This document shows, one piece after another, positions 9,041-18,115 of a stretch of 64,000 nucleotides of DNA. The stretch is taken from assembly GCA_015066595.1 (NCBI GenBank), contig SVNZ01000001.1:124001-188000 (forward strand), given 5' to 3'. Source of the stretch: Oscillospiraceae bacterium (GTDB taxonomy: Bacteria; Bacillota; Clostridia; Oscillospirales; Acutalibacteraceae). A program made the translations under genes and the position numbers. The notes under the pieces were generated by a model, which was not told the origin of the DNA, searched no databases, and worked only from the letters and a program-made list of their open reading frames with translations. Position 1 is the stretch's first letter. Each line of letters opens with the position of its first letter.

Positions 9041-10068
9041 TAGATATAGTTTCATTATATAGTTTTGAGCTTGAGAAGCTTCTTACAGATAATGGCTTTC
9101 AAAAGTTCAGAGCTAATCAGGTTTTATCTTGGTTAAAAAAGGGAGTTCTTTCTTTTTCTCAAATGACTAATATTCCTGCAGACTTGATTGGTTTTTTGGA
9201 AACTAATTGTTATATCAGTCATGCAGAAATCGAGAGAAAACTTGTCTCAAAGATAGATCATACAGTGAAGTATCTTTTCTCATTCAACGACAATGAATGT
9301 GTTGAAAGTGTTGTAATGAAATACCATCATGGTTATACTATCTGCATTTCAACACAAGTAGGCTGTAAGATGGGGTGTACTTTCTGCGCTACAGGTATGA
9401 GCGGGTATAGCCGAGATTTGACTGCATCAGAGATGCTCGCTCAGATTGTATCTGCTCAAAAAGACCTTGAAATAAGGATTTCTAACGTCGTTTTAATGGG
9501 AATGGGTGAGCCACTCGATAATTTTGATAACGTTATAAAATTTTTAAATATCGTATCAAGTGAACAATCGCTGAATATAGGTATGCGACATATTACGCTT
9601 TCTACTTGTGGAGTTGTACCTAAAATTTACGACTTAGCTGATATGAAATTACAGCTTACTTTGTCTGTGTCGTTGCACGCACCAACTGATTATATTAGAA
9701 GTACTACGATGCCTATCAATAAGGCATATAGCATTTCAGAGCTTATCAGAGCGTGTAAATATTACATAGAAAAAACTAAACGTCGCATTTCTTTTGAATA
9801 TGCAATGATTGATTCGGTGAATGATACCGACGAGTGTGCAAGAAAGCTTGCGGATTTGCTCAGCGGAATGCTGTGTCATGTGAATTTGATACCGGTTAAT
9901 TCTGTTAAAGGGACAGAATATGTTAAAAGCAATATACAAAGACAACAGTCTTTTGTTGAAATACTAGGCAAGAAAGGTGTTACTGCTACAGTAAGGAGAA
10001 CTCTCGGTAGTGATATTAACGCATCTTGCGGTCAGTTAAAGAGAAAACACAAGGAAGGAGGAATATGA
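9037..10068 (+). CDS. rlmN: 23S rRNA/tRNA adenine-C2 methyltransferase RlmN
   Basis: A radical SAM enzyme that methylates A2503 of 23S rRNA and certain tRNAs. The 343-residue protein has the cluster motif CKMGCTFCATG, GMGEPLDN, and the C-terminal Cys in SDINASCGQL that forms the methyl intermediate. It overlaps rsmB by four bases, and its last codons carry the ribosome binding site for stp. Confidence 0.97.
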   Translation: MIDIVSLYSFELEKLLTDNGFQKFRANQVLSWLKKGVLSFSQMTNIPADLIGFLETNCYISHAEIERKLVSKIDHTVKYLFSFNDNECVESVVMKYHHGYTICISTQVGCKMGCTFCATGMSGYSRDLTASEMLAQIVSAQKDLEIRISNVVLMGMGEPLDNFDNVIKFLNIVSSEQSLNIGMRHITLSTCGVVPKIYDLADMKLQLTLSVSLHAPTDYIRSTTMPINKAYSISELIRACKYYIEKTKRRISFEYAMIDSVNDTDECARKLADLLSGMLCHVNLIPVNSVKGTEYVKSNIQRQQSFVEILGKKGVTATVRRTLGSDINASCGQLKRKHKEGGI

Positions 10069-10069
10069 C

Positions 10070-10795
10070 TTGGAAATTTTCTCTCGCAGTGATATAGGTT
10101 TAATTAGAAAAGAAAATCAAGATAGCTGTAGCTTTTCAGTCATATCGTCTTCTTGTGTATGGGCTGTTGTCTGTGATGGTATGGGTGGCGCAAGAGGTGG
10201 AAAAACAGCTAGCTCTACTGCTGTACAGCATATAACAGAATATTTGAATAAGAATTATATTGAAGCTATGGACGAAGAAGAACTTGCTTCTTTACTTGTT
10301 GATGCTGTTGATGGTGCTAACTTAGCAGTTTATAACAAAGCCTCTGATGATGTGGAGCTTACGGGTATGGGAACTACTTGTGACTTGGTGTTTATCAGAA
10401 ATTCTATTGTTCATGTAGTTCACGTTGGTGACAGTCGTACATATTCAATTAGGGGTGGAAAGATATTACAGCTTACCGAAGATCATTCTGTTGTTCAAGA
10501 GATGGTCAAGCGCGGTGAAATCACACAAGAACAAGCTCAAAATCACCCTAATAAGAATTTTATTACTCGAGCACTGGGTATTAACCCTACTATACATCTT
10601 GATTACATCGAATCTGAATTTGAGTATGGTGATGTATTGCTTGTGTGTTCCGATGGACTTTCAAACTGTGTATCTCAAGCTGATATAGTAAAGACAGTCC
10701 ATGAGAATCGCGGTATTTTGCTTATTGATACTTTGGTAGAATTAGCAAAAATCGGCGGTGGAACTGACAACATTACAGTTACCGTTATTTATTGA
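10070..10795 (+). CDS. stp: PP2C-family Ser/Thr protein phosphatase (Stp/PrpC)
   Basis: The 241-residue cytosolic phosphatase shows the PP2C metal-binding motifs in order: RKENQDS, CDGMGGARGG, GDSRTYSIRGG, TEDHS, CSDGLSN and GGTDNITV. It should reverse phosphorylation by the adjacent kinase PrkC. Translation starts at TTG: AAGGAAGGAGG ends eight bases upstream, within the end of rlmN, and no other start fits. The Stp-PrkC pair ahead of rsgA is the classical Firmicutes arrangement controlling cell-wall and growth functions. Confidence 0.96.
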   Translation: MEIFSRSDIGLIRKENQDSCSFSVISSSCVWAVVCDGMGGARGGKTASSTAVQHITEYLNKNYIEAMDEEELASLLVDAVDGANLAVYNKASDDVELTGMGTTCDLVFIRNSIVHVVHVGDSRTYSIRGGKILQLTEDHSVVQEMVKRGEITQEQAQNHPNKNFITRALGINPTIHLDYIESEFEYGDVLLVCSDGLSNCVSQADIVKTVHENRGILLIDTLVELAKIGGGTDNITVTVIY

Positions 10796-10810
10796 TAGGA
10801 GTGACGTACA

Positions 10811-12817
10811 GTGGATAAATATACAGGAAAGAAACTTGACGGTCGTTATGAAATACGCGAGCTCATCGGTGTCGGTGGTATGGCTAACGTTTATCATTGT
10901 TATGACACTATTGATGACCGTGAGGTTGCGATTAAAATTTTAAAAGACGAGTTCTTAGATAACGAAGATTTTATTCGTAGATTTAAAAACGAATCTAAGG
11001 CTATCGCTGTTTTAAATCACCCTAATATTGTCAGAGTATATGATGTTAGCTTTGGTGATATGATTCAGTATATAGTTATGGAATATATTGATGGTATCAC
11101 TCTCAAAGAGTATATCGAGATGCAAGGTGTGTTAGATTGGAAAGAAACCCTGCACCTGACAACTCAGATTTTGAAGGCTTTACAGCACGCACATGAAAAC
11201 GGGATAGTTCATCGTGATATTAAGCCACAGAATATTATGCTGTTACAAGACGGTACAATAAAAGTAACAGACTTTGGTATTGCACGTTTTTCTTCGAATG
11301 CTACTCGCACTATGACAGAACAAGCGATAGGTTCTGTGCATTACATTGCACCTGAACAGGCCCGTGGCGATAAGACTGACGGAAAAACTGATATTTATTC
11401 AGTTGGTGTAATGATGTATGAAATGCTTACAGGCCGATTACCATTTGATGCTGATTCTGCTGTTTCTGTTGCTTTGATGCAACTACAGACTACACCAAAG
11501 CGTCCTCGTCAGATCAATCCTGAAATTCCTGCAGGTCTTGAAGAAATTACAATTAAAGCAATGCAGAAAACACCTGAAAGCAGATATCATTCAGCGGTTG
11601 TTATGCTTTCTGATATTGAGCGATTCAGACTTAATCCTAGTATCAGCTTTGAATATAAATATTTCGAGGAAAAAACTGGTTATAGCGATGCTGTGAAAAG
11701 GTCTAAAAAAGCTCATGATGATAAATATAATGATATTACTGACGATTATGATGATTCACCTGTGAAGTCACCTGTGCTTTCTGCTATTAAAGGAGTCATT
11801 ATTGCTGCAGTACTTGTTTTAATAGTTTTTGGTGGACTAGCTTTATTTACTGGCTATAAGTCAGCACAGCCAAAAGAAGTGGATGTACCGGATTTTGTTG
11901 GCATGTCTGTTTCTGATGCTAATAATTTGAACAAAGGACAGTTTGTCTTTGAATATGAGAGTCGTTATAGTGATGAGTTTGATGTTGATACTATTATTTA
12001 TCAGACTCCGGAAGCTGGCTCTAAAAAAATAAAAGAAGGCTCTACTATTCAGCTGGTTGTTAATTCATCAGATTCCGATATCGCTATTCCTTATGTTGGT
12101 GTTAATGGTGATCTTGACACTACTGTTGAAAAAATTAAAGAAGTTAATCTTGTTCCTGTGGTACTATATGTAAGTTCAGAAAAAGAAGAGCAGACTGTTG
12201 ATAGTATTTTCCCACCTGTCGGTAGTCAAGTGAAAATTGGATCTACAGTTTATATTTTTGTATCAAAAGGTTCAGTCGAAGATGGCATTGAAATGCCTGA
12301 CTTAACTGGTAAATCTGCTTACGAAGCACAGGTTGTGCTTGAAGAATTAGGTTTTGATAATATTAAAGTTGCATACGATGAAAAAAGTAAAGCGGAGAAA
12401 GATACTGTTATCAGACAAAATCCTGTCACGGGTAGTGTCGTTGAGTCTGATTATGGTATAGTGCTTACATGTTCTAAAGGCGAAAAAGACGAAAAAGAAG
12501 CGACTATTTACGTTGATTTACCTGCAAATGTTAGCAAAGAAGTAGATGTGAAAGTACTCGTTGATGGTGCTGTAGATAAAAAGTACAGCAAGACTGTAAT
12601 CCCATTGTACAACTCTACTTATACTATCAAGGTGAAAGGCACCGAGGTCGTAAAAGTTGTTGTTTTGCTTGATGATAAAGAGTACAGAGAGTATTCTATC
12701 GATTACGATGAGGGTTATGTCACTACTGTAAACGCATATAACTATGTCGATACATCTGCTACAGAACCTCCTGCTGCACCGACCGAGTCACCAACACAAG
12801 AGGATGATGAAGGCTAA
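10811..12817 (+). CDS. prkC: PASTA-domain Ser/Thr protein kinase (PrkC/Stk)
   Basis: This is a complete, active-looking Hanks-type kinase of 668 residues. The kinase domain (about 12-275) has the glycine loop IGVGGMANVY, VAIK with Lys42, HRDIKPQN with Asp136, DFG at 154-156 and APEQ. A membrane segment follows at about 328-348, then three extracellular PASTA repeats (about 356-420, 425-490, 495-560) that bind peptidoglycan fragments in family members, and a distinct C-terminal domain of about 100 residues ending in a Pro/Thr/Glu-rich tail. The start is GTG with AGGAG about eight bases upstream. It is paired with stp upstream and rsgA downstream. Confidence 0.97.
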   Translation: MDKYTGKKLDGRYEIRELIGVGGMANVYHCYDTIDDREVAIKILKDEFLDNEDFIRRFKNESKAIAVLNHPNIVRVYDVSFGDMIQYIVMEYIDGITLKEYIEMQGVLDWKETLHLTTQILKALQHAHENGIVHRDIKPQNIMLLQDGTIKVTDFGIARFSSNATRTMTEQAIGSVHYIAPEQARGDKTDGKTDIYSVGVMMYEMLTGRLPFDADSAVSVALMQLQTTPKRPRQINPEIPAGLEEITIKAMQKTPESRYHSAVVMLSDIERFRLNPSISFEYKYFEEKTGYSDAVKRSKKAHDDKYNDITDDYDDSPVKSPVLSAIKGVIIAAVLVLIVFGGLALFTGYKSAQPKEVDVPDFVGMSVSDANNLNKGQFVFEYESRYSDEFDVDTIIYQTPEAGSKKIKEGSTIQLVVNSSDSDIAIPYVGVNGDLDTTVEKIKEVNLVPVVLYVSSEKEEQTVDSIFPPVGSQVKIGSTVYIFVSKGSVEDGIEMPDLTGKSAYEAQVVLEELGFDNIKVAYDEKSKAEKDTVIRQNPVTGSVVESDYGIVLTCSKGEKDEKEATIYVDLPANVSKEVDVKVLVDGAVDKKYSKTVIPLYNSTYTIKVKGTEVVKVVVLLDDKEYREYSIDYDEGYVTTVNAYNYVDTSATEPPAAPTESPTQEDDEG

Positions 12818-12820
12818 TTT

Positions 12821-13711
12821 ATGACTAAATTGACAGGTATAATTATTAAAATCACGGGCGGATTTTATTACGTTGAAGTTAATGATACAGTATATGAATG
12901 TAAGGCTCGTGGCGTTTTTAGAAAGCGTGGCTTTACTCCGCTTGTTGGTGATCGAGTAGTTATCGATGTTCCACAGGATGGATATTGTTCTATCAATTCT
13001 ATCTGTGAGCGAAAAAACTCTCTCGTAAGACCTGCTCTTGCGAACCTTGATGTTCTGGTTATTGTTAGTTCTGTTGTTGAGCCTAACATTAACACGTATA
13101 TTATAGATAAGATGATTTGCGCAGCGGTTGAGAAAGATATTGAGCCTGTTGTTGTTTTTTCAAAAACAGATCTTCAATCTTGTCAAGATTATATTGAAAT
13201 ATACAAACAGTCTAACATCAAAGCTATCGAATACTCTAGTGTAACTATGAAAGGCTTAGAAGAAATCAAATCAATACTTAATGGTAAGGTTTCGGCTTTT
13301 TCGGGGAACACTGGAGTTGGTAAGTCTACTTTGCTAAACGCATTGTTTCCTGAATTGTCACTTGAAACAGGTGAGATAAGCGATAAGCTTGGCCGTGGAC
13401 GCCACACTACAAGAACAGTTGAGTTGTTTAAGTGCTTCGGCGGTTATGTTGCTGACACTCCGGGCTTTTCTACTGTAGATTTAGATAGATATGAGATTAT
13501 TAAAAAAGACGATTTGCAGTATTGTTTTCCAGAGTTTTCTGAATATATAGGTGATTGTCAGTTTACTTCATGTGCACACGTGTGTGAAAAAGGCTGTGCT
13601 GTTATTAAGGCGGTAGTAGATGGGGTTATCCCAAAATCTCGCCACGACAGCTATGTAAGAATGTACAATGAAGTGAAAGATTTGAAAGACTGGCAGTTAC
13701 CTAAAAAATAA
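12821..13711 (+). CDS. rsgA: Ribosome small-subunit-dependent GTPase RsgA
   Basis: RsgA is a circularly permuted GTPase acting in late 30S maturation. The 296-residue product has an N-terminal OB fold, then G4 (SKTD) before G1 (GNTGVGKSTLLNAL) and G3 (DTPGF), the permuted order, and a C-terminal zinc-binding module (CQFTSCAHVCEKGCAV). In many Firmicutes rpe and a thiamine pyrophosphokinase gene follow; here the operon ends instead. Confidence 0.96.
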   Translation: MTKLTGIIIKITGGFYYVEVNDTVYECKARGVFRKRGFTPLVGDRVVIDVPQDGYCSINSICERKNSLVRPALANLDVLVIVSSVVEPNINTYIIDKMICAAVEKDIEPVVVFSKTDLQSCQDYIEIYKQSNIKAIEYSSVTMKGLEEIKSILNGKVSAFSGNTGVGKSTLLNALFPELSLETGEISDKLGRGRHTTRTVELFKCFGGYVADTPGFSTVDLDRYEIIKKDDLQYCFPEFSEYIGDCQFTSCAHVCEKGCAVIKAVVDGVIPKSRHDSYVRMYNEVKDLKDWQLPKK

Positions 13712-13743
13712 ATTATAATTCTTATTTACAAAAATGTAATGGC

Positions 13744-13778
13744 ATAAATCAGTAGTGTTACTTGTATTACTGATTTAT
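13744..13778. repeat. 11-bp inverted repeat between rsgA and the pseudokinase gene
   Basis: ATAAATCAGTA and TACTGATTTAT are perfect complements separated by 13 bases. No T-run follows, so it is a poor intrinsic terminator. The right arm overlaps the space just after the -35 of the next promoter, so it may be an operator or an RNA hairpin at the end of the rsgA transcript. Confidence 0.5.
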
Positions 13779-13791
13779 CATATGCTATAAT
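13762..13791 (+). promoter_or_regulatory. Promoter of the pseudokinase gene
   Basis: TTGTAT and TATAAT are 18 bases apart, with an extended -10 (TGC-TATAAT). The ATG is about 45 bases downstream with GAGGGGGA as ribosome binding site. Confidence 0.65.
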
Positions 13792-13836
13792 ACATTAGCA
13801 AAATTTGTTGATGTGACTTTTTGAGGGGGATACTAT

Positions 13837-15456
13837 ATGCCTTTATGTATGGGTTGTCTTAATGAGATTACTAACTCATCAGCTAGATGTGAAAACTGTG
13901 GCTTTGATAACTCTGTACCACAGAACGCTCCGTTCTTACCATATGGCACAGTTTTAAATAATAAATATGTTGTAGCAAAAGATTTATCTACTAATGGTGA
14001 AAGCACATGCTATTTGGGTTATGATAAGACAACAGGAAAAGTTATCACTATTAGAGAGTTTTTGCCTATTGGTTTATTTAGCAGAGATCAGGATGAAAAG
14101 ATTATCACAATTTTGCCTGATGCAGTTACTAATTATAGCGTTGCTGTAGCTGATTTCGAGACATATTACAGAAAGATTATGTCTTTGTCTGATATGTCAG
14201 CAATGATTGTTATTGATGACATATTCAGAGAAAATAATACGTGTTATGTTATTGAGGAGACTAATGACCACATTCCTTTTAGTGATTATGTAAAGAAAAA
14301 TGGAGGTCAGCTAGACTGGGATGTTGCACGTCCGTTGTTTATGCCAATCATTTCTTTACTAGAAGCATTGCATAAGGTTGGTATCGGACACTACGCAGTT
14401 TCTCCTTCTAACTTATTTGTTAATTCTGAGGGCAAGCTTATACTTACTGGTTTTTCTACTGAAAATGAGCGTAAGCGTGGCACTATGCTAAAATCACAGT
14501 TATTTAGTGGTTGTGCAGCTCCTGAACAGTATCGTAATGATAATGTTCTTGATGCTTCTACTGATGTTTATGGTTTTACTGCGACACTTTTCTTTGCTCT
14601 TACCGGGAAATTACCCGCTAATGCAAAAGAGAGAACAAAAGACTCACGACTTCTAATTTCCACCAACACTGTAAAAAGACTTCCACCACACGTTGTATCT
14701 ACACTTGCTAATGGTTTGCAGATGCGCAGGGATGTGCGTATATCTGATTTTGAAGAGTTACGTTCTCAGCTTTCTGTTGCTTCTACTGTACAGGCTATAC
14801 AGGAAGAGATTTCCAGAACTGCAAGTATGACTCCAATCAAAAAGGATGATGGTAGTAAATCAAAGGTTAGTGCTACTGCTGTGGGCATCGTAGCTACTAT
14901 TGTAGCTTTGCTTGTTTTTTCTGCTGTAGGCTTATATTGGTTGTCTATAAATCCGCTTAAGGGGTTATTTATTGACGAAACAGTAGCTCCAACAATGGTT
15001 GCATCTACCGAAGATTGGACTGGACCGGTTGTTGCTGATTATACGGGAAAATCATACGAAGATGTTGTAGCGTCTGCTGAAGCTGATGGTTCTATCACAC
15101 TTAAGGTTTCTGCTGATGGTGAGTTTAGTGATTCCGTACCACAAGGATATGTCGTTTCGCAAACTCCTGCAGCTGGCGAACCTATTACTTCTAATAGCTC
15201 TGTTTTATATGTTGTACTTAGTAAAGGTCCTGAGATGAAGGAGCTTCCTGAAGTTGCTGATAAATCTTTAGAAGATGCTTCAAAAGAGTTGATTGAACTC
15301 GGTTTTATTGTATTACAAGATACTGAATACAGCGGTTCTTATTCAGAGGGAACCGTTATGGGTTATTCTAACTTTAAAGCAGGAGATAAGGTTGAATCTG
15401 GTTCTGAGATAACTTTGCGAGTAAGTAAAGGCACAGAAGTGACTGACGAAGAATAA
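13837..15456 (+). CDS. Zinc-ribbon / pseudokinase / PASTA membrane protein
   Basis: The 539-residue protein starts with a zinc ribbon (Cys4, 7, 18, 21), followed by a protein-kinase fold (about 35-315), a membrane segment (about 346-369) and two PASTA-like repeats outside (about 398-464 and 468-531). The kinase fold lacks the catalytic residues: the VAIK lysine is Arg73 (ITIREF), HRD reads HYA (185-187, in HYAVSPSN), and DFG reads TGF (204-206). The glycine loop is also degenerate, while AAPEQY of the APE motif remains. It therefore looks like a membrane pseudokinase that senses or scaffolds rather than phosphorylates. It is transcribed alone, just after the operon with the true PASTA kinase. 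The ATG follows GAGGGGGA. Confidence 0.88.
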   Translation: MPLCMGCLNEITNSSARCENCGFDNSVPQNAPFLPYGTVLNNKYVVAKDLSTNGESTCYLGYDKTTGKVITIREFLPIGLFSRDQDEKIITILPDAVTNYSVAVADFETYYRKIMSLSDMSAMIVIDDIFRENNTCYVIEETNDHIPFSDYVKKNGGQLDWDVARPLFMPIISLLEALHKVGIGHYAVSPSNLFVNSEGKLILTGFSTENERKRGTMLKSQLFSGCAAPEQYRNDNVLDASTDVYGFTATLFFALTGKLPANAKERTKDSRLLISTNTVKRLPPHVVSTLANGLQMRRDVRISDFEELRSQLSVASTVQAIQEEISRTASMTPIKKDDGSKSKVSATAVGIVATIVALLVFSAVGLYWLSINPLKGLFIDETVAPTMVASTEDWTGPVVADYTGKSYEDVVASAEADGSITLKVSADGEFSDSVPQGYVVSQTPAAGEPITSNSSVLYVVLSKGPEMKELPEVADKSLEDASKELIELGFIVLQDTEYSGSYSEGTVMGYSNFKAGDKVESGSEITLRVSKGTEVTDEE

Positions 15457-15458
15457 AA

Positions 15459-15487
15459 AACAGGTGGGTTTTCGCCCACCTGTCTTT
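15459..15487. terminator. Bidirectional terminator
   Basis: The stem ACAGGTGGG / CCCACCTGT with a TTTTCG loop lies between two convergent genes. On the minus strand it is followed by TTTTTTA; on the plus strand by the weaker CTTTATA. Confidence 0.85.
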
Positions 15488-15497
15488 ATATTGCTAA

Positions 15498-16166
15498 TTA
15501 TTTTTTGAATTTCATATTACTTTCCGCATGTTGTATTAGATTGAATACAGAACTGGCTATCTGCGGATATTCTGATGCAATAGTATCTGGAGAAATTTGT
15601 AGCGCTGCACTTTGTTTAATAAAATCGTTTTTACAATTTTCGTCTGTAGCGCTTGAAACTCTTGTTGACAGTATGTTCATCGCAGCGTTTGAAAATCCGC
15701 TATATACTTCTGAATGTACAGCAAACATATCCTGTGGATTTTCCTTGTTGGCTGAATATATTTTTCTGAACATATTGTACGTAGCTAGCATTAAGTAGTT
15801 TGATACATTGTTAGATAATTTTCGATTCCCGATTTTGATCAAATAGTCATATAGTACACCCTGAGTGTTTTGGATTAGCTTTTTATTTACAATCTGGGAC
15901 ACAGCATCACGTTTAGCTTTTGTCATTTCATCACTTATATCAGTGATATCACTGTACCTTTGGGGTGTTCGTCCTAGAAGATAGTCACATGATACATCGT
16001 AATAATCTGCGATTTTTATGAGAAATTCAAGACCACATTCACGAATTCCTTTTTCGTAGTGTGAGAGTAGTGCTTGAGAAACACCAAGATCTGAAGCAAC
16101 CTGCTTTTGACTTAAATTTTTTTCTTTTCTTAGTAATGTAATTATTCTGGAAAAATCTTTTTTCAT
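15498..16166 (-). CDS. XRE-family HTH transcriptional regulator
   Basis: The N-terminal 70 residues form a Cro/CI-type helix-turn-helix (RKEKNLSQKQVASDLGVSQALLSHYEKGIRE) ending in YDVSCDYLLGRTP. The remaining 150 residues form a helical domain I do not recognise. AAGGTGGA precedes the ATG at 16166. The gene is divergent from the histidine phosphatase gene, with only about 70 bases between them, so it may regulate itself and that gene; this is inference. Target functions are unknown. Confidence 0.88.
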   Translation of the reverse strand: MKKDFSRIITLLRKEKNLSQKQVASDLGVSQALLSHYEKGIRECGLEFLIKIADYYDVSCDYLLGRTPQRYSDITDISDEMTKAKRDAVSQIVNKKLIQNTQGVLYDYLIKIGNRKLSNNVSNYLMLATYNMFRKIYSANKENPQDMFAVHSEVYSGFSNAAMNILSTRVSSATDENCKNDFIKQSAALQISPDTIASEYPQIASSVFNLIQHAESNMKFKK

Positions 16167-16236
16167 TTGTATTCCACCTTAAATATTATACAAATAGTAT
16201 ATAATATATATTACATTTTGTAAAGTCGGAGGGTTT

Positions 16237-16869
16237 ATGAAATCATATAAAATACACTTAATACGACATGGAGCTATTGAAGATACTTTAAGTGGTGCTT
16301 ATATCGGCACTACAGACGTACCTTTATCGGATGAGGGTAAACGTCAGCTAAAGCTACTTGACCATAATATGGATTATCCTTATGCGTCTGTTGTCTTTAC
16401 AAGTCCATTGAAACGTTGTAAAGAGACCTGCAAGCTTATATATAGTCATCTTGAACCGGTTGTTATTGAACAGCTTATTGAGTGTAACTTCGGCGAATGG
16501 GAAGGCAAGACAGCTGACGAGTTATCAGATAGTGAAGAATTCAAAAAATGGCTTGCCGGTGATAACGAAGTAAAACCACCTAAAGGAGAAAGCAATGCTG
16601 ACTTTACTCGCAGAATTTGTTTGATGTTTGAAAGTATTGTCAACGGACTTATCAAAACAGGAACAACTGATTGTGCTATTGTTACACATGGTGGTATTAT
16701 TATGACACTTTTAGCTGTTTATGGTTTACCCCAAGCTAAACCTTTTGATTGGGCTTGTGATAACGGATACGGTTACTCTATGCGTATTACGCCGATGCTT
16801 TGGCAGAGAGATAAAGTCGCTGAGGTTTATAACCTGATTCCAAATGAAAAAGAAAAAGACGAAGATTAA
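16237..16869 (+). CDS. Histidine phosphatase family protein (phosphoglycerate mutase-like)
   Basis: The 210-residue product begins with the catalytic RHG motif (IHLIRHGAIED), has FTSPLKRCKETC, the acidic ECNFGEWEGKT segment and the second catalytic His in IVTHGGIIMTLL. Such enzymes dephosphorylate small phosphoesters; members related to CobC act on alpha-ribazole phosphate, but no cobalamin genes are nearby, so the substrate stays open. GGAGGG precedes the ATG. It has its own terminator. Confidence 0.9.
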   Translation: MKSYKIHLIRHGAIEDTLSGAYIGTTDVPLSDEGKRQLKLLDHNMDYPYASVVFTSPLKRCKETCKLIYSHLEPVVIEQLIECNFGEWEGKTADELSDSEEFKKWLAGDNEVKPPKGESNADFTRRICLMFESIVNGLIKTGTTDCAIVTHGGIIMTLLAVYGLPQAKPFDWACDNGYGYSMRITPMLWQRDKVAEVYNLIPNEKEKDED

Positions 16870-16898
16870 AAAAGCACTGCTTTAAGCAGTGCTTTTTT
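16868..16898. terminator. Bidirectional terminator
   Basis: GCACTGCTT and AAGCAGTGC form a tight stem flanked by A-runs on the left and T-runs on the right, giving a U-tract on both strands. It separates the convergent phosphatase and malic enzyme genes. Confidence 0.88.
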
Positions 16899-18066
16899 AT
16901 ATTCTTGCGACATTTGTTTCTTTTGCAGCTTTGACGACTGCTTTTGCTACCTCTTGTCCAATTCGCTTATCTAACGGATCTGGTAAGATGAAATCTACTG
17001 ACAATTCGTTATCTTTTACAAGATCTGCTATAGCTTGAGTTGAAGCTACTTTCATGTTTTCATTAATTTCGCTTGCTCTGCAATCGAGAGCGCCTCTGAA
17101 AATTCCCGGAAAAGCGAGTACGTTATTGATTTGATTCGGAAAATCAGAGCGTCCTGTGCCTACTATAAAAGCACCGTATTCCTTAGCTTTATCAGGCATA
17201 ATTTCAGGAGTAGGGTTAGCCATAGCGAAAACAATCGGTTTTTCACTCATAGACTCAATCATTTCTTTAGTAACAATATTAGGAGCAGATACACCGATGA
17301 ATACATCGGCGCTTATCATAGCATCTGATAAATTGCCACTAATTTTTTCAGGATTAGTGATTTTAGCCATCTCTCTTTGAGCTACATTGAATTTATCAGT
17401 GTCGTCAATGATCCCTAACCTGTCAACCATAATAAGGTTTTTGACACCCAGATTTAGTAAGTGCTTTCCAATTGCGATGCCTGCTGAGCCGGCACCATTT
17501 ATAATGAGTTTAATTTCATCAATTTTTTTGCCAGTGAGTTTAAGAGCGTTCAATAAAGCAGCTCCTACAACTATAGCAGTGCCGTGCTGATCATCATGGA
17601 ATACAGGAATGTCACATTTTTCTTTTAATTTTGCTTCGATTTCAAAACATCGAGGTGCAGATATATCCTCAAGATTTATTCCACCGAAGCTTCCGCTTAT
17701 CATGAAAACTGTGTTTACAATTTCATCGACATCTTTGCTTTTTACACAGATAGGGAAGGCGTCAACATCAGCAAACTCTTTAAACAAAGCGCATTTACCT
17801 TCCATAACCGGCATACCGGCCTCTGGACCGATGTCACCAAGTCCCAGTACAGCAGTGCCATCTGTGACAACCGCAACAAGATTGTTTCTCCTGGTTAGCT
17901 CATACGACTTATTTATATCTTTTTGTATTTCCAAACACGGTTGAGCGACTCCTGGTGTGTATGCTAGCGATAAGTCTTCTCTAGTATTGATAGGAACAGC
18001 AGATTTAATCTCAATCTTACCATTCCATTCATAGTGTTTATTTAGTGATTGTTCTTTAATATCCAT
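16897..18066 (-). CDS. NAD(P)-dependent malic enzyme
   Basis: The enzyme oxidatively decarboxylates malate to pyruvate. The 389-residue product is the short bacterial form: SLAYTPGVAQPC near the N-terminus, the metal site FEIEAKL and HDDQHGTAIV, a Rossmann nucleotide-binding segment (INGAGSAGIAIGKHL) and MANPTPEI. The ATG at 18066 has TAAGG upstream. The cofactor preference cannot be read with confidence. It is divergent from rnpB with about 50 bases between them. Confidence 0.95.
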   Translation of the reverse strand: MDIKEQSLNKHYEWNGKIEIKSAVPINTREDLSLAYTPGVAQPCLEIQKDINKSYELTRRNNLVAVVTDGTAVLGLGDIGPEAGMPVMEGKCALFKEFADVDAFPICVKSKDVDEIVNTVFMISGSFGGINLEDISAPRCFEIEAKLKEKCDIPVFHDDQHGTAIVVGAALLNALKLTGKKIDEIKLIINGAGSAGIAIGKHLLNLGVKNLIMVDRLGIIDDTDKFNVAQREMAKITNPEKISGNLSDAMISADVFIGVSAPNIVTKEMIESMSEKPIVFAMANPTPEIMPDKAKEYGAFIVGTGRSDFPNQINNVLAFPGIFRGALDCRASEINENMKVASTQAIADLVKDNELSVDFILPDPLDKRIGQEVAKAVVKAAKETNVARI

Positions 18067-18081
18067 ATAATACCTTAATAT

Positions 18082-18109
18082 TTGACTTTTAAAATAATTA
18101 TATTATAAT
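18082..18109 (+). promoter_or_regulatory. rnpB promoter
   Basis: TTGACT and TATAAT are separated by 16 bases, placing the transcription start about seven bases after the -10, at the predicted 5' end of the RNase P RNA. Confidence 0.8.
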
Positions 18110-18115
18110 GTATGT

